Shown here: piece by piece, positions 1-10,810 of the stretch
Layout: each line of letters starts with the position of its first letter
How positions within the stretch are numbered: the stretch's first letter is position 1
Source: Nematopogon swammerdamellus
Taxonomy: Eukaryota > Arthropoda > Insecta > Lepidoptera > Adelidae
Assembly: GCA_946902875.1 (NCBI GenBank)
Contig: OX336348.1
Location: 19,697,948 to 19,761,947, forward strand
Reading direction: 5' to 3'
Length of the DNA stretch: 64,000 nt
Position numbers and translations under genes: made by a program
The notes under the pieces: generated by a model
What the model saw: only the letters and a program-made list of their open reading frames with translations
The model's database searches: none
What the model was told of the DNA's origin: nothing

Positions 1-260
1 AAAATAGAATTAGTATCACGACCTTTTACTTCTAATGCAAAATTCTCTAGGAGGCGCGGCGGCGAGGCGGCGGCGCGCGCTAGACACAAAGCGCCTGCGC
101 CGCCAGTGTCATAAATTATCTTGAGCCGGTGAATGAAGTGAAGACAAGAGAGCGTGTTCTTATGTCTTTAGTGAAATTCTTTGTAAAATAATTTGCCGAT
201 TTTAATATTTTTTTTGTCTTCTGTACTGAAAATTAATTCGGTAAGTACTTTGAGATCAGT
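1..260 (+). other. GC-rich block followed by GTAAGT; possible non-coding first exon
   Basis: A CpG-rich stretch at about 50-115 is followed by AT-rich sequence and a good donor-like GGTAAGTACT at 240-249. This resembles a promoter plus 5' UTR exon, but there is no open frame and no partner exon I can identify. It is as likely to be repeat sequence. Confidence 0.2.
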
Positions 261-704
261 TAGTGTGCAACAAACTATTATTTTGTATACCTACTAAGTT
301 TTAGAATATTACCTAGGTAGTTACCTAGAAGACTGATATCACGTGGTTAAGACATATGGTAGTAGGGTTTAACTTCACATCACTGTTATGATGGCAGGCA
401 GACATAATTTAGTTATTTAAAGACATCTTGATACTTAGGAATAATTGAAAAGGGGCATATTTTCATGTAAATTTCGAAAAAAAAAAACTAGCCTATCCGA
501 TTCAGTATCAGAAACTGTACTTCCTGCCTTCGGGTGTTCGACAGGTTTTTTGTTCACCGTGTATTATTAGCACTAGGTACTGGTATTGTTATAAGACCTG
601 CACATATACGACCTAAATGATTATATTGGTCTTTGGTTTTCCACTCAAACAGAGATAATGGAAGGGTAAAGAAAGAGCAATACAATTGTTTTTAAATTAT
701 GTAC
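261..704. other. No gene seen
   Basis: AT-rich sequence without a coding signal, tRNA or clear repeat boundary. Confidence 0.5.
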
Positions 705-989
705 TTATATATTTTGAATCTTCATTGCTGCCTGCCTACCCGGTCTCGAATGTCTGTGCACGCCACTGCCCATAAGGTGTCTCATGACGGCCATGGACAT
801 TCGGTCGTATGCGGGAGTTGCAAATGCAATGCAGGCCTGACAGGTACCTCTCTTGAAGGACCCGATACCGTACTTGGGAGGATATATTATGTGGACAGGG
901 AGAGCGTTCCATGGTTTAGCAGTTCTGTAGAGCAAAGATCTGCAGAACCGATCGGTACGCATCCGCGGTAAGTCCTTTTGGGGATTCAT
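705..989 (-). pseudogene. Jockey-like LINE C-terminal remnant
   Basis: On the minus strand the frame reads RMRTDRFCRSLLYRTAKPWN then ALPVHIIYPPKYGIGSFKRG. This is the tail of a Jockey-like reverse transcriptase: the motif of an Arg-rich stretch, W-N-x-LP and a K-R-G end is familiar from this clade. The related + strand copy at 23911-24170 reads [21 protein letters not shown] short fragment with no catalytic domains. Confidence 0.6.
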
Positions 990-1025
990 ATTTTGGATCC
1001 TTTATATGCCTTACTTAAGAAAAAT

Positions 1026-1247
1026 CCTTACCTTTAATAAAAATCCAACGTCTGCTTTCTGTCTGTATGAATGTATGTCTGTCCGTTTATAACTTGAGAA
1101 CCACTGAACCGATTTTAATACAGTTTACTTCTACGGATAGCTTGGTTCTTCCCATCAATTATAGGCCACTTTTCATCACGTTAAATGGCTTATATGGTTA
1201 GCAAAGAAGTCAAATATGAGAGCGGGCGGAGCCGCGGGCACAGCTAG
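1026..1247 (+). mobile_element. Short non-autonomous Helitron
   Basis: Starts TCCTTACC after an A and ends GCACAGCTAG before a T: the TC...CTAG termini and A/T insertion site of Helitrons. A GC hairpin (GCGGGCGGAGCCGCGGGC) lies just before the 3' end. The internal words ACGTCTGCTTTCTGTCTG and CCACTGAACCGATTTTAAT recur in copies at 30.0, 38.5, 39.3 and 55.6 kb. Confidence 0.8.
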
Positions 1248-1255
1248 TGTAACAT

Positions 1256-1779
1256 ACGACTGGACCGAGCGATGCGACAGAGCATTTAAGTAGGTGAAAA
1301 GCATCATGATGTCGACTGATGTACTCGCACATTTTAATCCAGATGCTGAACTGATTTTAACGTGCGACGCGAGCTTGGGGGCGGGGTGAGCGCTATTTTG
1401 TCACAGAAGACAGAGACGGGGGAAAGGCCGCTTGGCTATTAGTTCGCGTACGCTTAGTAGGTACCACTGAACGGGGTTATTCCCAAATCGATAAGGAGGC
1501 TTTAGCGATAATATTTGGAGTTAAGAAGTACCATCGATTTTTCTATGGAAGGCGGTTCACGCTGAGAATTGATCATAAGCAATTCGTATCTATTTTCGGA
1601 CCAAAAAAGGGTATTCCAATTATTGCTGCAAGTCGCCTTCAGCGCTGAACCGTTTTGTTATCAGCGTACGACTGCGACATCGAGTACATTGCGAGCAAAG
1701 ATAATGGCGCGGATGCATTATCTCGTCTACTCTGTCCTATCGCTCCGGAGCCGGAAACAAACCACTATAAATACTTATT
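1256..1779 (+). pseudogene. Ty3/Gypsy RNase H remnant
   Basis: Three-frame reading gives VLAHFNPDAELILTCDAS, YSQIDKEALAIIFGVKKYHR, FFYGRRFTLRIDHK, and SAYDCDIEYIASKDNGADAL followed by SRL. This is the reverse transcriptase-RNase H region of a Ty3/Gypsy retrotransposon polyprotein. Several frameshifts and a TAG break it; no integrase or LTR was found beside it. It runs into the 89-bp tandem array formed from its own end. Confidence 0.8.
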
Positions 1780-2032
1780 GCGAGCAAAGATAATAGAGCG
1801 GATGCATTATCTCATCTACCCTGTCCTATCGCTCCTGAGCAGGAAACAAACCACTATAAATACTTATTGCGAGCAAAGATAATGGCGCGGATGCATTATC
1901 TCGTCTACTCTGTCCTATCGCTCCGGAGCCGGAAACAAACCACTATAAATACTTATTGCGAGCAAAGATAATAGAGCGGATGCATTATCTCATCTACCCT
2001 GTCCTATCGCTCCTGAGCAGGAAACAAACCAC
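1691..2032 (+). repeat. 89-bp tandem array in A-B-A-B order
   Basis: Four units start at 1691, 1780, 1869 and 1958, all beginning GCGAGCAAAGATAAT. Units 1 and 3 share GGCGCGG and GGAGCCGG; units 2 and 4 share AGAGCGG and TGAGCAGG. The array is therefore a duplicated 178-bp dimer. It derives from the coding segment ASKDNGADALSRL of the Gypsy RNase H. The last unit is cut by the MITE starting at about 2033. Confidence 0.85.
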
Positions 2033-2457
2033 TATATAAGGTCTTTCAATAGTAGGTAACGATACGCTAAGGGGTGTATGTGTATCAGATACTGATCACG
2101 TTCCCATACCAATTTTCTTTTACGATATAAAAGACATACTTATTTATTAAAATGTATTGAAGCCGCTATCCATATAGTTGGAGCTGTCGCTCAGGGACAG
2201 GGTCACGCCCATAGTGCCCGGAACCCACGCCCATAGTGCCCAGAACCGTTGAAGGGCTTCCTTCTTCCCATACCAATTTTATTTTTTTAGGATATAAGAA
2301 ACATACTTATTAATGTGATATACGCGCACTTCACGTATTAAATTTGAGGAGTTTTTTTTTATATCGTAAAAACAAATTGGTATGGGAACGTGACCAGTAT
2401 CTGATACACGTACACCACCCCTTAGCGTATCATTACCTTCTAATGAAAAACCTTATA
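2033..2457. mobile_element. Foldback MITE, TATATAAGGTCTTTCA family
   Basis: Left end TATATAAGGTCTTTCAATAG and right end AATGAAAAACCTTATA are inverted, and arms continue inward (ATACGCTAAGGGG against CCCCTTAGCGTAT; TTCCCATACCAATTT against AAATTGGTATGGGAA). No coding capacity. Termini shared with elements at 10301 and 37814. Confidence 0.7.
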
Positions 2458-2920
2458 ATACTTAAATTATGTCGAAGAAACATTACCGATTGATTATAAG
2501 GATATTAAAAATGCAACCGGGAAAGACTTGGTTTTAAATAAGGTATTATTACTTGTTGGCCTTCACATTGTCCAGTACCAGAAATGAAACCTTTTTTCAG
2601 TAGACGTAATGAGTTGTATTCAGAGTTAGGTTGTATAATGTGGGGGACACAGAGTCGTGGTGCCGACTAATTTGAGGGAAATGATTTCGAGAGAGCTGCA
2701 CGGCAGTCATATGGGAATAGTCACGTTTATGTTTGTTACCTAGCCCGCTCTATGGCCCATGCCAAAATCGTGATTGCCCCGCCATTTTGGCAGAGTCGAG
2801 CGCGCTCCACCCTAGTGCGTTCTAGACCTTATTTCTAGACTTTTTGTTATGAAACATATGTGAAAAGCCTATATTTTCAAAATATACATTAAATTTACTA
2901 GGCATTGCCTTGGTATCATG
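2458..2920. other. No gene seen
   Basis: AT-rich. At 2460-2760 a few stretches read like retrotransposon integrase linker in broken frames (LVPTNLREMISRELHGSHMG near 2655-2725), possibly more Gypsy debris, but too short to call. Confidence 0.35.
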
Positions 2921-2924
2921 TCTA

Positions 2925-3208
2925 ATTGTGTTGAATTGTTTATTCCTCTTTATTCACCTTTTTAGACTTATATTAATTTTATATACATTTTACAAAAAGT
3001 AATAAAAATACACAAAATTAATACAAAATCAAAATAAAAACAGTAATTTCCGCCGGCGGCGGGAGGCAGGCCTCCAAGCACGCCGGCGGGTGCAGGCCGT
3101 GGCTACGGAGCTCTCCGAGATGACGCGAGGCAAAAAGCTACGAGTGATAGGTGGTGGTACTAGACTCGTAGGCCACCACCACCCCCATCTCGGAGAGCTA
3201 CGTATCCT
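2925..3208 (-). repeat. Repeat family X (GCCGGCGGCGGGAGGC), 3' part
   Basis: Shares a long block with 5880-6160, 32395-32520 and, in opposite orientation, 62560-62780. Sense orientation (as at 62.6 kb) carries a frame ending LVSRRLGELRSHG and a T/A-rich tail. It contains GTGGTGGTACTAGAC and an inverted pair GAGCTCTCCGAGA / TCTCGGAGAGCT. Probably the 3' end of a retroelement; class unknown. Confidence 0.55.
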
Positions 3209-3640
3209 TAATTGTGTTTATTATTATCATTTATGATCAATATTAATTTGTAATTTGAAAACAAATCCTATAGTAAGAATTTATGCTTCGCATTAATTAA
3301 GTATGTATAAACGTTAAGTAAAGTTTGTCTTTCATTGTCATAAATGTTTCGAGAGAAGTTTTGTAAGCGACCGTGACCACAGAATCCGTGACGCACCAGA
3401 ACTAAAATAACTTCTTCAATGAGGGTCTCAACGGCCTCAGGGCCTCACCTGGAGCTCTCAAATTGAGGCCTTGCGCTTTGTTGGGCAGATGGGCTGCCCA
3501 TGCCCAACTGTCTCCAGGCCGCCAGGCCAGCGCTGCTGGTGGCCTGGGGAGGGGGCAAGTTCTCGAGGGGGCCTGCCGGCCCCTTCGGCCCCCTAGGAAT
3601 CTGGGCCCCCCAGCATTGCGGCCTTTGCGGGCACCTAGAT
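3209..3640. other. GC-rich stretch without supported gene
   Basis: Open frames on both strands at 3402-3816 arise from GC-rich low-complexity DNA (runs of GGCC). No domain is recognisable and the frames cross a SINE boundary. Confidence 0.4.
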
Positions 3641-3653
3641 CCGGCTGTGCCGA

Positions 3654-3832
3654 CCGGCCAATATCACCTCCGAGAATGTGCCATAGCGGAGACTTCACTG
3701 TGAATTGCTGGCTATACTGGACTGGAGGAGAACACAGCCGAGGCTGCTATGCGGCCATCTTACATCCAGTACGGCGGTACCAACCCAGTCGGCTACAATT
3801 TGAGCCTACCACCTAGTAAGGGGCAAGGGAAG
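3654..3832 (-). mobile_element. Fragment of tRNA-Ser/Leu-like SINE (SINE-2)
   Basis: The 3' portion in reverse: GACCGGCCAATATCACCTCC, AGAGGAGAACACAGCCGAGG and CACCTAGTAAGGGGCAAGGG match the complete copies at 44398-44806 and 56572-56968. The tRNA head is missing. Confidence 0.75.
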
Positions 3833-3888
3833 CAGCAGTTAAAGGTGTCAGTAATCATTTTTTACTAGATAAATATGTAACCTGTAAC

Positions 3889-4086
3889 ATATCTGGACCA
3901 GATCGGGCGTGTGCTCAAAAAGGAGCAAGTGCTTAGTACCCGTAACGGACGAGCATGCATGAAGAACATTATGAGAGCGGAAGAGGCGGCAGAGGTGTGT
4001 CAGGATCGTGGCGCGTGGAGATCCGTTGTCTCTGCCTACCCCACCGGGAAACAAGCGTGACGCTATGTATGTATGTATGTATGTAA
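3889..4086 (+). pseudogene. Retroelement C-terminal fragment ([11 protein letters not shown] type)
   Basis: Reads [39 protein letters not shown] and [14 protein letters not shown] in one frame, then a (TATG)n tract. The better copy is at 38897-39172. This coding end is a familiar repetitive protein tail in moth genomes. Confidence 0.6.
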
Positions 4087-4187
4087 TATGTAACCGTCCC
4101 TTTTCCTTCGCAGTCGGATAAAAAGAGAAATTTACGTTCCCGGACAGAAGTTTGAGCATTTTGATGAAGAACATCCTACTGTGTGTG

Positions 4188-4510
4188 ACCGGTACCTAGT
4201 TAAAAAGAATAGCCCCACTGCATCTCTCCCCGTGCATGTCGTAAAAGGCGACTAAGGGATAAGGGCAAGGTGCCGTGCTAAAGGGCGACAGGTTAGCTAC
4301 CTCTCACCTTGGCGCGGCACTTCCACCGAGTCGTGCAGCAGGTGGGTCTTCGTGCCTTAATTGCTGCTTGATAGTTATCTTGTCCTAATATTTTGCTAAA
4401 CATGATGTGCGGTGTTTGTGCTGTAATTTACCACAGTATTTGCAGCACAAAACTGATTACTCTGCTTACCCTGATTGTCAGGATACAGCGTGTGGTATGT
4501 ATGCATGTAA
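4188..4510 (+). mobile_element. Repeat module M (GCATGTCGTAAAAGGCGAC), long form
   Basis: From AGAATAGCCCCACTGCATCT through CTTACCCTGATTGTCAGGAT and a TATG-rich end. The long form is also at 17437-17780; short forms lie at 17.1, 22.3, 45.4, 46.2 and 57.7 kb. Confidence 0.65.
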
Positions 4511-4519
4511 CATCCTAAT

Positions 4520-5660
4520 GAATAAAGTGAATCTTATGACACCCCTCCTTTTACATCGGGGGTTAAAAATGTGTAATGATGCGTCAACGGACGCGGCACC
4601 CACCACCCATTCTATGTTCACATATAAGTTATAACTTTATAAGTCGAGGACTGCTCAATCAATTCACGGTATTACACGTTATTGTGAAGCGAAGCCGCGG
4701 GAACCACTAGGTTTGGTACCTATTGAAGACTTGGAAAATAATATAAACGAGACATACAGTAGAAACCAAACTTAAATGCGGCTGTGAGATGCGCCCGTGT
4801 GTCTGCGCAAAAGACGATTATTAGGGCAGAGGGGGGGAGAACGGGAGGTGTGCAAAGGGGGTATCGGCGCACCCTACCGCGCTCCCCCGCGTTGCTAGGA
4901 TACGAACGCGCGCCGTCGCTGCCCGCGTCCTGTCGCCCGCGCACGCCCCCCTCTCATCTGTGCGTGCGCCATTGTACAGTCACTCACTATTTATTTGTTT
5001 CTTCCGTAGTGTCGCGGTAGATTTTCTACTAATGGTGGTTTCACACATGTTTATTCGTATTCGTGATTGTTGCAAACATTTTAGTTTTATCTCACTCCAA
5101 CCAAGCCATTAGAAGGAGACGAAACGGAAATGTTTACCAAATATTTGTACATACAGCTATGTGTGGTGCTAGCATGATAAATGTTTATTGGCGAAGTGCG
5201 TTTACCGGGGTCGCCCAAACAACACCAACACGTCGTAATTTCAAACCGGTTTTAACCATGATCGATACATCGGTGTGCACAAACATAATATAATACAATA
5301 ATATATCAAAATAATATAAAGCAAGACTCTCTTTTTTTATCTACAAATGATAATGTAATAATTTTATAAATTTTCTGGCAAAATATTCGATTGAATATTT
5401 TATTTGACTATACATGCGCAGTCAAGCGGCCGAACTTCAGGCCAATACGCATTTAAGTTTGGTTTCCACTGTACGTATAAAAATATTGCAGAAAAAACTC
5501 ACTTGGGCCACCTTTGTAAGCTGGAAGAGCACCGCTCACGCCGCTCATTCTGTCTGGCTCCTAAAGATTCAAATATTCACGAAATAAATAGCAATCAACA
5601 CATGAAAAAGAACAGATGCAAAGAATATAATAGAACAACCCAATTTTATAACCCACATGC
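4520..5660. other. No gene seen
   Basis: Includes a CCCCTCC...GGGGGTTAAAAA repeat end at 4541-4570 and a CpG-rich patch at 4820-4980. Open frames here are short and show no domain. Confidence 0.4.
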
Positions 5661-5705
5661 ACTTCGAGCTGTCAAAGTCGTTAGGTTGGCAGGACTGAAT
5701 TCAAA

Positions 5706-5732
5706 CCCCCCCCCCCCCCCCCCCCCCCCCCC
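5706..5732 (+). repeat. Homopolymer run of 27 C
   Basis: Uninterrupted C tract; G tract on the other strand. Exact length may be affected by sequencing. Confidence 0.9.
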
Positions 5733-5879
5733 GCGTTTCCTATCCAATCCGACTTTGATTTTATCAGTAGGCTTACCATAATTTATTAGGAGCCAAACCG
5801 GGACGTTGAATAGCAAGAGGCAAAAATTACGAAGAACAAAGCCAAAGATATTATTTATGTTCAATTTATTTCTTTATTT

Positions 5880-6560
5880 TCACGCTTTTTGTTACATATT
5901 TACATTAATTTTATAAAATTATAAAATAAAATCCTATACAAAATTAATTCAAACAGACAAAAACAAAAAACGGTATTCTCGCCGGGCGGCGGCGGGAGGC
6001 GGACCTCTAAGCACGCCGGCGGATGCAGGCCGTGGCTACGGAGCTCTCCGAGACGACGCGAGACTAAGCTTCGAGTGGTAGGTGGTGGTACTAGACACGT
6101 AGGCCACCACCACCCCCATCTCGGAGAGCTCCGTATCCACCGGCTGCGGGGCGACGACACGCAGTCCTTTCATGGATCTTGATCCTCGTGCGTGCGCCGC
6201 CGTTGCGCACCGCACCGCCACGCCGGTAGCGGGGGCTTTAATCAGAGCACGGAGCCCCGATAGCCTCAAGCAGGCCGGTTGATGTGGCGGACATCGTCGT
6301 CCCGTCGTAGGTCTTGTGGCAGGAACGCGATGTTGTTCGGCGAACCTTGGTGGTGGGTGTGCGCTATCGTGTACAAGTAAGAAGTGGCAGGTGAGAGTGA
6401 CACAGGGACACGTCAACGTCGTCGTCGGTGTAAGCGAGGATGGCGGCGTAATCGTGCGGGGCGGCGGCGCGCTGCTGGCGCGGCAGACTCCACACAAGCT
6501 GCGGTGCGCCCTCACCGCGCCCTCCTCTGGCCCGTGGCCAGAGGAGGATTTATGTTTATT
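5880..6560 (-). repeat. Repeat family X copy inside the hAT element
   Basis: The minus-strand frame includes SLVSRRLGELRSHGLHPPAC, matching the frame at 62480-62740 (KLVSRRLGELRSHG). A longer minus-strand frame to 6515 is Pro/Thr-rich without a recognisable domain and may be more of the same retroelement. Confidence 0.5.
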
Positions 6561-6751
6561 TTTAAACTAAAGAAAAAAGAGACATGCAGTATACTTCAGT
6601 GGCTAAAAAAGAACAACAAAAATTCGCCCAGTTTTATTATTCGCCCACGCTTGCTTTGTATTTTTTACTGGAATGCACTTGTTTCAGAATTTTTTTGTCA
6701 TGCTTAATTTTGTCATATTATAACACTCACTGCATGACATTTTATTAAAGT

Positions 6752-7537
6752 TCATTTTACACATGACAAGGCTTTCACAACACTTTCTTCCATCCTACCT
6801 CGATCATCAAACCACATTTTTTTCATCTGTGAAAAAATTCTTTCTACTGGCGTTGAAGTACCGGGTAGACACATAGCAAACTCCACGGTTTTTTTAAGGT
6901 TTGGGACCTCAATTTGCTTCATGTGAAAATGGGTGAAGAGGTGCACCCATTTATCTGAGTAAACAGCTTCATTAGAATTTTTAAAAATCCTTTTACCAAT
7001 GACACCTCGTCAAACAGCTCATCAATCACTATTTGGGTTTTCGGTCTAGGTTTTTGCATTTTATTTATATTTTCTGCTGCTTTTTCGATTTCACTCCAAT
7101 TGAGCTCATTTTGTAGGCAGATCCACTCGAAGTCTTCAGCTCCGTCGAAGCTCTTCTCCCACAATTCTAAATAAGAAATACAGCGCTCGTAAAAAGCGTC
7201 AACGTCTTTCATGAAGTTTTCCACATTTATGGAATCATTCACTTTATTTAATAGTTGTTTAGCTGCTTGTGAAGGAATTTGGTTTCCATTCTGTTTTAAC
7301 GATTGGTTTTTAAATTTTGCCAGATCGATACCTACATTCGTAGCAATTGAGTTCGTCCTCTCCATAGAAAGAATGGTCTTGTTGAACACATTTAACTGTC
7401 CATGCACAAACCAAAAGTAAAGCTCTCCAATTTCCGTTGCAAAGAACTACCGCAATGCGAGTGGGCGAGGTGAGTGAGTTTACTTGAGCAAGAAAATACG
7501 ATTTCAGGCCTATGAATAGTTGCATGATCCTTTCCAC
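6752..7537 (-). pseudogene. hAT transposase, C-terminal half, broken
   Basis: The C-terminal segment reads VPNLKKTVEFAMCLPGTSTP then VERIFSQMKKMWFDDRGRM, the hAT dimerisation domain. Upstream frames (FVHGQLNVFNKTILSMERTN; AEDFEWICLQNELNWSEIEK) belong to the same protein but need two frame changes near 6930 and 7400. The N-terminal BED finger and catalytic region are not seen. The relic lies within the TIR-bounded element, so it is probably that element's own former transposase. Confidence 0.75.
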
Positions 7538-8069
7538 AGCCGGTAGTAATTACAAAGCCCGTTATTCCGTCCCGCGCTCGCTTTAGTTTGACCGGGACGC
7601 TGATGTAAACCGGCCGGGACAGGGGTCTTAAACCGGGACCGTCCCGGTCAAACCGGGACGTATGGTAAGCCTACCTATCAGTATTCGTTATATGCCTTAT
7701 ATATATGTGTATTCTACAGACACACACAACAATAATGGCGTGTAGTGGTGTAACTGACTGAGTACTGACCACGAGTACTGACGTACTCTGTGGTACTGAC
7801 TGACTGATTGACGTCAGGGGTGGGGTGAGGTGAGGAAGTAACCGGGGGGTGAATTCAATCCTGCCAACCTAACGACTTTGACAGCTCTATAAACAAATCA
7901 GGAAACCACAGATTACTGATGGCCTTGAAGCGGTACGGCACCTGAAAGCCTTTATAGAGCCTGCGGTGCCTCGAACCGGCGAACCTACTCCTGTCTCCTT
8001 TCCGAAACACTCGGGTTGACTCGGCTCGAAAGCGAACCAATTGAAGCCGATATTCGTTTGGTCGTTTAT

Positions 8070-8206
8070 GTGATTTGGTGGCTCAGTGGTAAGAGTGTAG
8101 GGTTGGTTTATTTCGACCATGGGTTCATGTCCCTCAATTTTTTTTGTTTTGTTTTTTTTTTATAAGCAATTTTATAATGTTTTATAAAACCACCTAAGAA
8201 CAAAGA
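8070..8206 (+). mobile_element. tRNA-derived SINE (SINE-3)
   Basis: A-box-like TGGCTCAGTGGTAAGAG and B-box-like GGGTTCATGTCCC, then a T-rich segment and the tail ATAAGCAATTTTATAATG...ACCACCTAA. The copy at 50149-50313 shares the head (GACCATGGGTTCGAATCCC) and this tail. Confidence 0.6.
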
Positions 8207-8666
8207 GATTTTATGTATAGAGTGAGCACTACGAAGAAAGAATACAGAGAAATGACGGCCAATAGCTGAGGTATGAGGTAAGGTAGCGGGGTGGCGGAAC
8301 GCTGAGCCGCGCGGGGCGGGAAGCGAGCGGGAGAGGGGCTAGCTAGCGAGCGACTAGCGGCTAGCGGCCCGGCCGGTCAGTCTACCTACTTACTTGCTTT
8401 TATTATTTTCATGCATGCAAGCTGTTCACTGTTCGCTTGTTTCGTAGTATGCGCGTTTTTTTTAACCTCTTCAATTTGATTGTTTATAAAATAAATATAA
8501 ATGTTTTGCTCATGCAACTTCTATATAACTCTAAATACGGGACTTTGGCATAAATACACGAATTAAGTGTGATTGCCAAAAAAAAAAAAATAATACGTGC
8601 ATTGGAATACGTAGGGTTGTCACTTAGTCTACCAAAAATATATTTTTCGATTTATTATGGTTAATT

Positions 8667-8728
8667 GTGCCCGTAGTCTAGTGGTAACGCTTCTCAATGC
8701 AGAAGTTGCGGGTTCAAATCCCGGGCAC
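8667..8728 (+). tRNA. tRNA-like sequence (pseudogene or SINE head)
   Basis: A 62-nt stretch with ends GTGCC / GGCAC pairing, A-box TAGTCTAGTGG, an arm CTTCT / AGAAG with a 6-nt loop, and B box GGGTTCAAATCCC. Shorter than a real tRNA and the anticodon loop has the wrong size, so it is not likely to be functional. Confidence 0.45.
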
Positions 8729-9012
8729 TAACTAATGTACTTATTTATTTCCTTGATAAGGATTGATATACGTGCATTTCATAACGAATAGGTACGATCG
8801 CTCCGATGAAGAAAAATAAAGTTAGGTAACTAGTGCACACTGGTCTATGAAAGGTATTTTTGTGTAAACTGCTTCTGATTTCCACTGGTCACCATGTACG
8901 AGTAATCGAACCGGATATAACAAATTGTGACAAGTTCGAGTGCAATATGACTGCCATAAGAATACTCAATAAACAATAAAACAACAACAATAAAAACAAT
9001 ACCTCCTATGTC

Positions 9013-9062
9013 AGTGGGCAGAGGCCGTGCCTAGCAGTGGGACTTTTTAAAGGATTATAGAA
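9013..9062 (+). mobile_element. RTE-type LINE 3' tail
   Basis: TGGGCAGAGGCCGTGCCTAG followed by CAGTGGGAC is the conserved tail of an RTE-like family; reverse relatives are at 27808-28240 and 46076-46110. Confidence 0.5.
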
Positions 9063-9204
9063 GAAAACAGATAGTGAATTTCATCGAAAAAAACGTTTTT
9101 ATGTATTTAAACTTAAAATACAGAACTATAATAACTTGAAATACATACCTAAACTTATATGGGTTTTTAAATTACCGTGGTTATTTGACATTTTAAGAAG
9201 TAAC

Positions 9205-9339
9205 AACGGCTTTACTCGCTATCGAAATACGAGCTGTGTGGCTCGACATTTCGGCCAGAGTGCTCATGATGATGGGCCATACGTTTGGCCCGAAACGTCG
9301 AGCCACACAGCTCGTATTTCGACCGCGAGTAAAGCCGTT
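9205..9339. repeat. Hairpin-forming inverted repeat
   Basis: AACGGCTTTACTCGC, TCGAAATACGAGCTGTGTGG and CTCGAC on the left are repeated in reverse on the right (GTCGAG, CCACACAGCTCGTATTTCGA, GCGAGTAAAGCCGTT), around a loop of about 30 nt. MITE-like. Confidence 0.75.
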
Positions 9340-10300
9340 TTGTATTCTTATAATACCTACACTTAATAACTAGAATAATATCTAAAAAACTAAACTTAAT
9401 AATAAAGAATTCATAACTGCGGTCTTGGCCTTGGACTAAACTTAAAATCTCCAAACCAAACATACATAAAATAAAGAGTGCAGCATTTATTAAAAAAAAT
9501 ATATATATATATAACTAAAAAAACCATTAGGTATACTTTGGACTACACACAACTAAAATAACTCTTCCTCCGTACTTAAACAAAATAATTTAAATTTCAC
9601 TTTACACAAATTTAAATTTTCACTTTCCCTTAAACAATGTATCATCTTGGACTATTTTTATCCATCTTTCTCGTATTGATCCCTTAGTAGGATGTGGAAA
9701 CCTTGATTCAGATTCAGATTCAGATATTTATTTCGCCATAAAGAACACACAACAATAACAATATTTCATTGAGACATATGCATATTCAGTATGGTTCGTC
9801 ATCATTTTTTATGATGTCCCGTTCAGTAGTGCAATCTATAAGGAAGAACCGGGTAAGAAACCTTACAGAGCTTTTTTTAAATATAACTTACATACTAAGT
9901 TTTCATTATGTTAAATATAACATACTATATGTAAAAAAAAAAATTTATGTAAAAAAAATTTTTTTTATGAAAATTTCTCAATTACTTACTAATTAAAAAA
10001 AATTAAAAGAATAGCGACAACCCTAATTAGCGGTCAATTCACTCTCATATTTTAACGTGGTTTAATACATATTTATTTACTTTCATACATTATATCCCAG
10101 AACTCTATTTCTAATCATTCATATGTGGCAGCCCTAATGAGCGCGTTCAATTTATTTGTTTAATTAAATAATGCTTATGTTATTGCAATGCGAGGTCAAT
10201 ACATAAAATGTACAAAATTTTCAAATTGAAGTAGCGTTGTGACAGCCCTAATTGGCCAGTTGAACCAAATATTTCTAAGCACATGGAAAACAAGATATTA
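9340..10300. other. AT-rich, no gene; LINE tail at about 9700-9765
   Basis: GATTCAGATTCAGATTCAGA followed by TATTTATTTCGCCAT reads on the minus strand as a LINE 3' end with a (TGAATC)n tail. The remainder is AT-rich with no coding signal. Confidence 0.4.
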
Positions 10301-10810
10301 TATATAAGTTCTTTCAAAATTAGTTAATAGTACGCTAAGGGGGGGTTCTGTATCGTAAATAAATCACTTTTGAGGAACAAAGATTTTTGTTTACAAAAAA
10401 AAATTTATAATAATGTAAAATGTAAAAAAAAAATTATTTTCTTAATCGTTTCAGTTTCATGCCAGGAACAAAAAAGTCTTCCAACACATAGATCTCTTTC
10501 TTTCAGAAATTGTGAAAACCACAATTTTAGTTTTATTAGTATGGAATAGAAAGAATTTGATTTTTTTGCCAACTTACACGTGTTACATCAAAATGGTATT
10601 ACAGACTTTTTTGTTACTGTTATGAAAATGAATCGATTAGGCTATAAAAATCAACCACATATTTTTTTACATACATACATTTTCATACATAAAAAACATT
10701 TTTCATAAAAAAAGCCCAAGGTCCAAAAAATTTTGTATAGGTTTTACTCCCTATATGATGCAGAACCCCCCCTTAGCGTACTATTAACTAATTTTGAAAG
10801 ACCTTATATA
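10301..10810. mobile_element. MITE, TATATAAG...CTTATATA family
   Basis: Ends TATATAAGTTCTTTCAAAAT and AATTTTGAAAGACCTTATATA are inverted, with TTAGTTAATAGTACGCTAAG mirrored internally. Shares its interior (CATGCCAGGAACAAAAAAGT; AATCGATTAGGCTATAAAAA) with 37814-38299. Confidence 0.8.

Larger units (their letters stand above)
5770..7675 (-). mobile_element. hAT element with transposase remnant and 8-bp duplication
   Basis: TATCAGTA flanks the element at 5762-5769 and 7676-7683, the 8-bp duplication of hAT transposons. Ends GGCTTACCATA (left) and TATGGTAAGCCTACC (right) are inverted, the left lacking four terminal bases. Subterminal CCGGGACGT words occur at both ends. It carries a minus-strand transposase relic and an insertion of repeat family X. 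Confidence 0.75.
5666..7886. mobile_element. Inverted-repeat element split by a hAT insertion
   Basis: AGCTGTCAAAGTCGTTAGGT at about 5669 is matched in reverse by ACCTAACGACTTTGACAGCT at about 7866, with TTGGCAGGA and GAATTCA continuing inward. Removing the hAT element at 5770-7675 leaves about 300 bp, a MITE-sized element. A 27-C run lies just inside the left arm. Confidence 0.55.

Noticed and set aside
3402..3816. Overlapping open frames on both strands
   Set aside because: GC-rich low-complexity DNA; no domain, and the + frame runs into a reverse SINE-2 fragment.
8667..8728. Functional tRNA gene
   Set aside because: Only 62 nt, a 6-nt anticodon loop and an incomplete D arm; kept as tRNA-like only.
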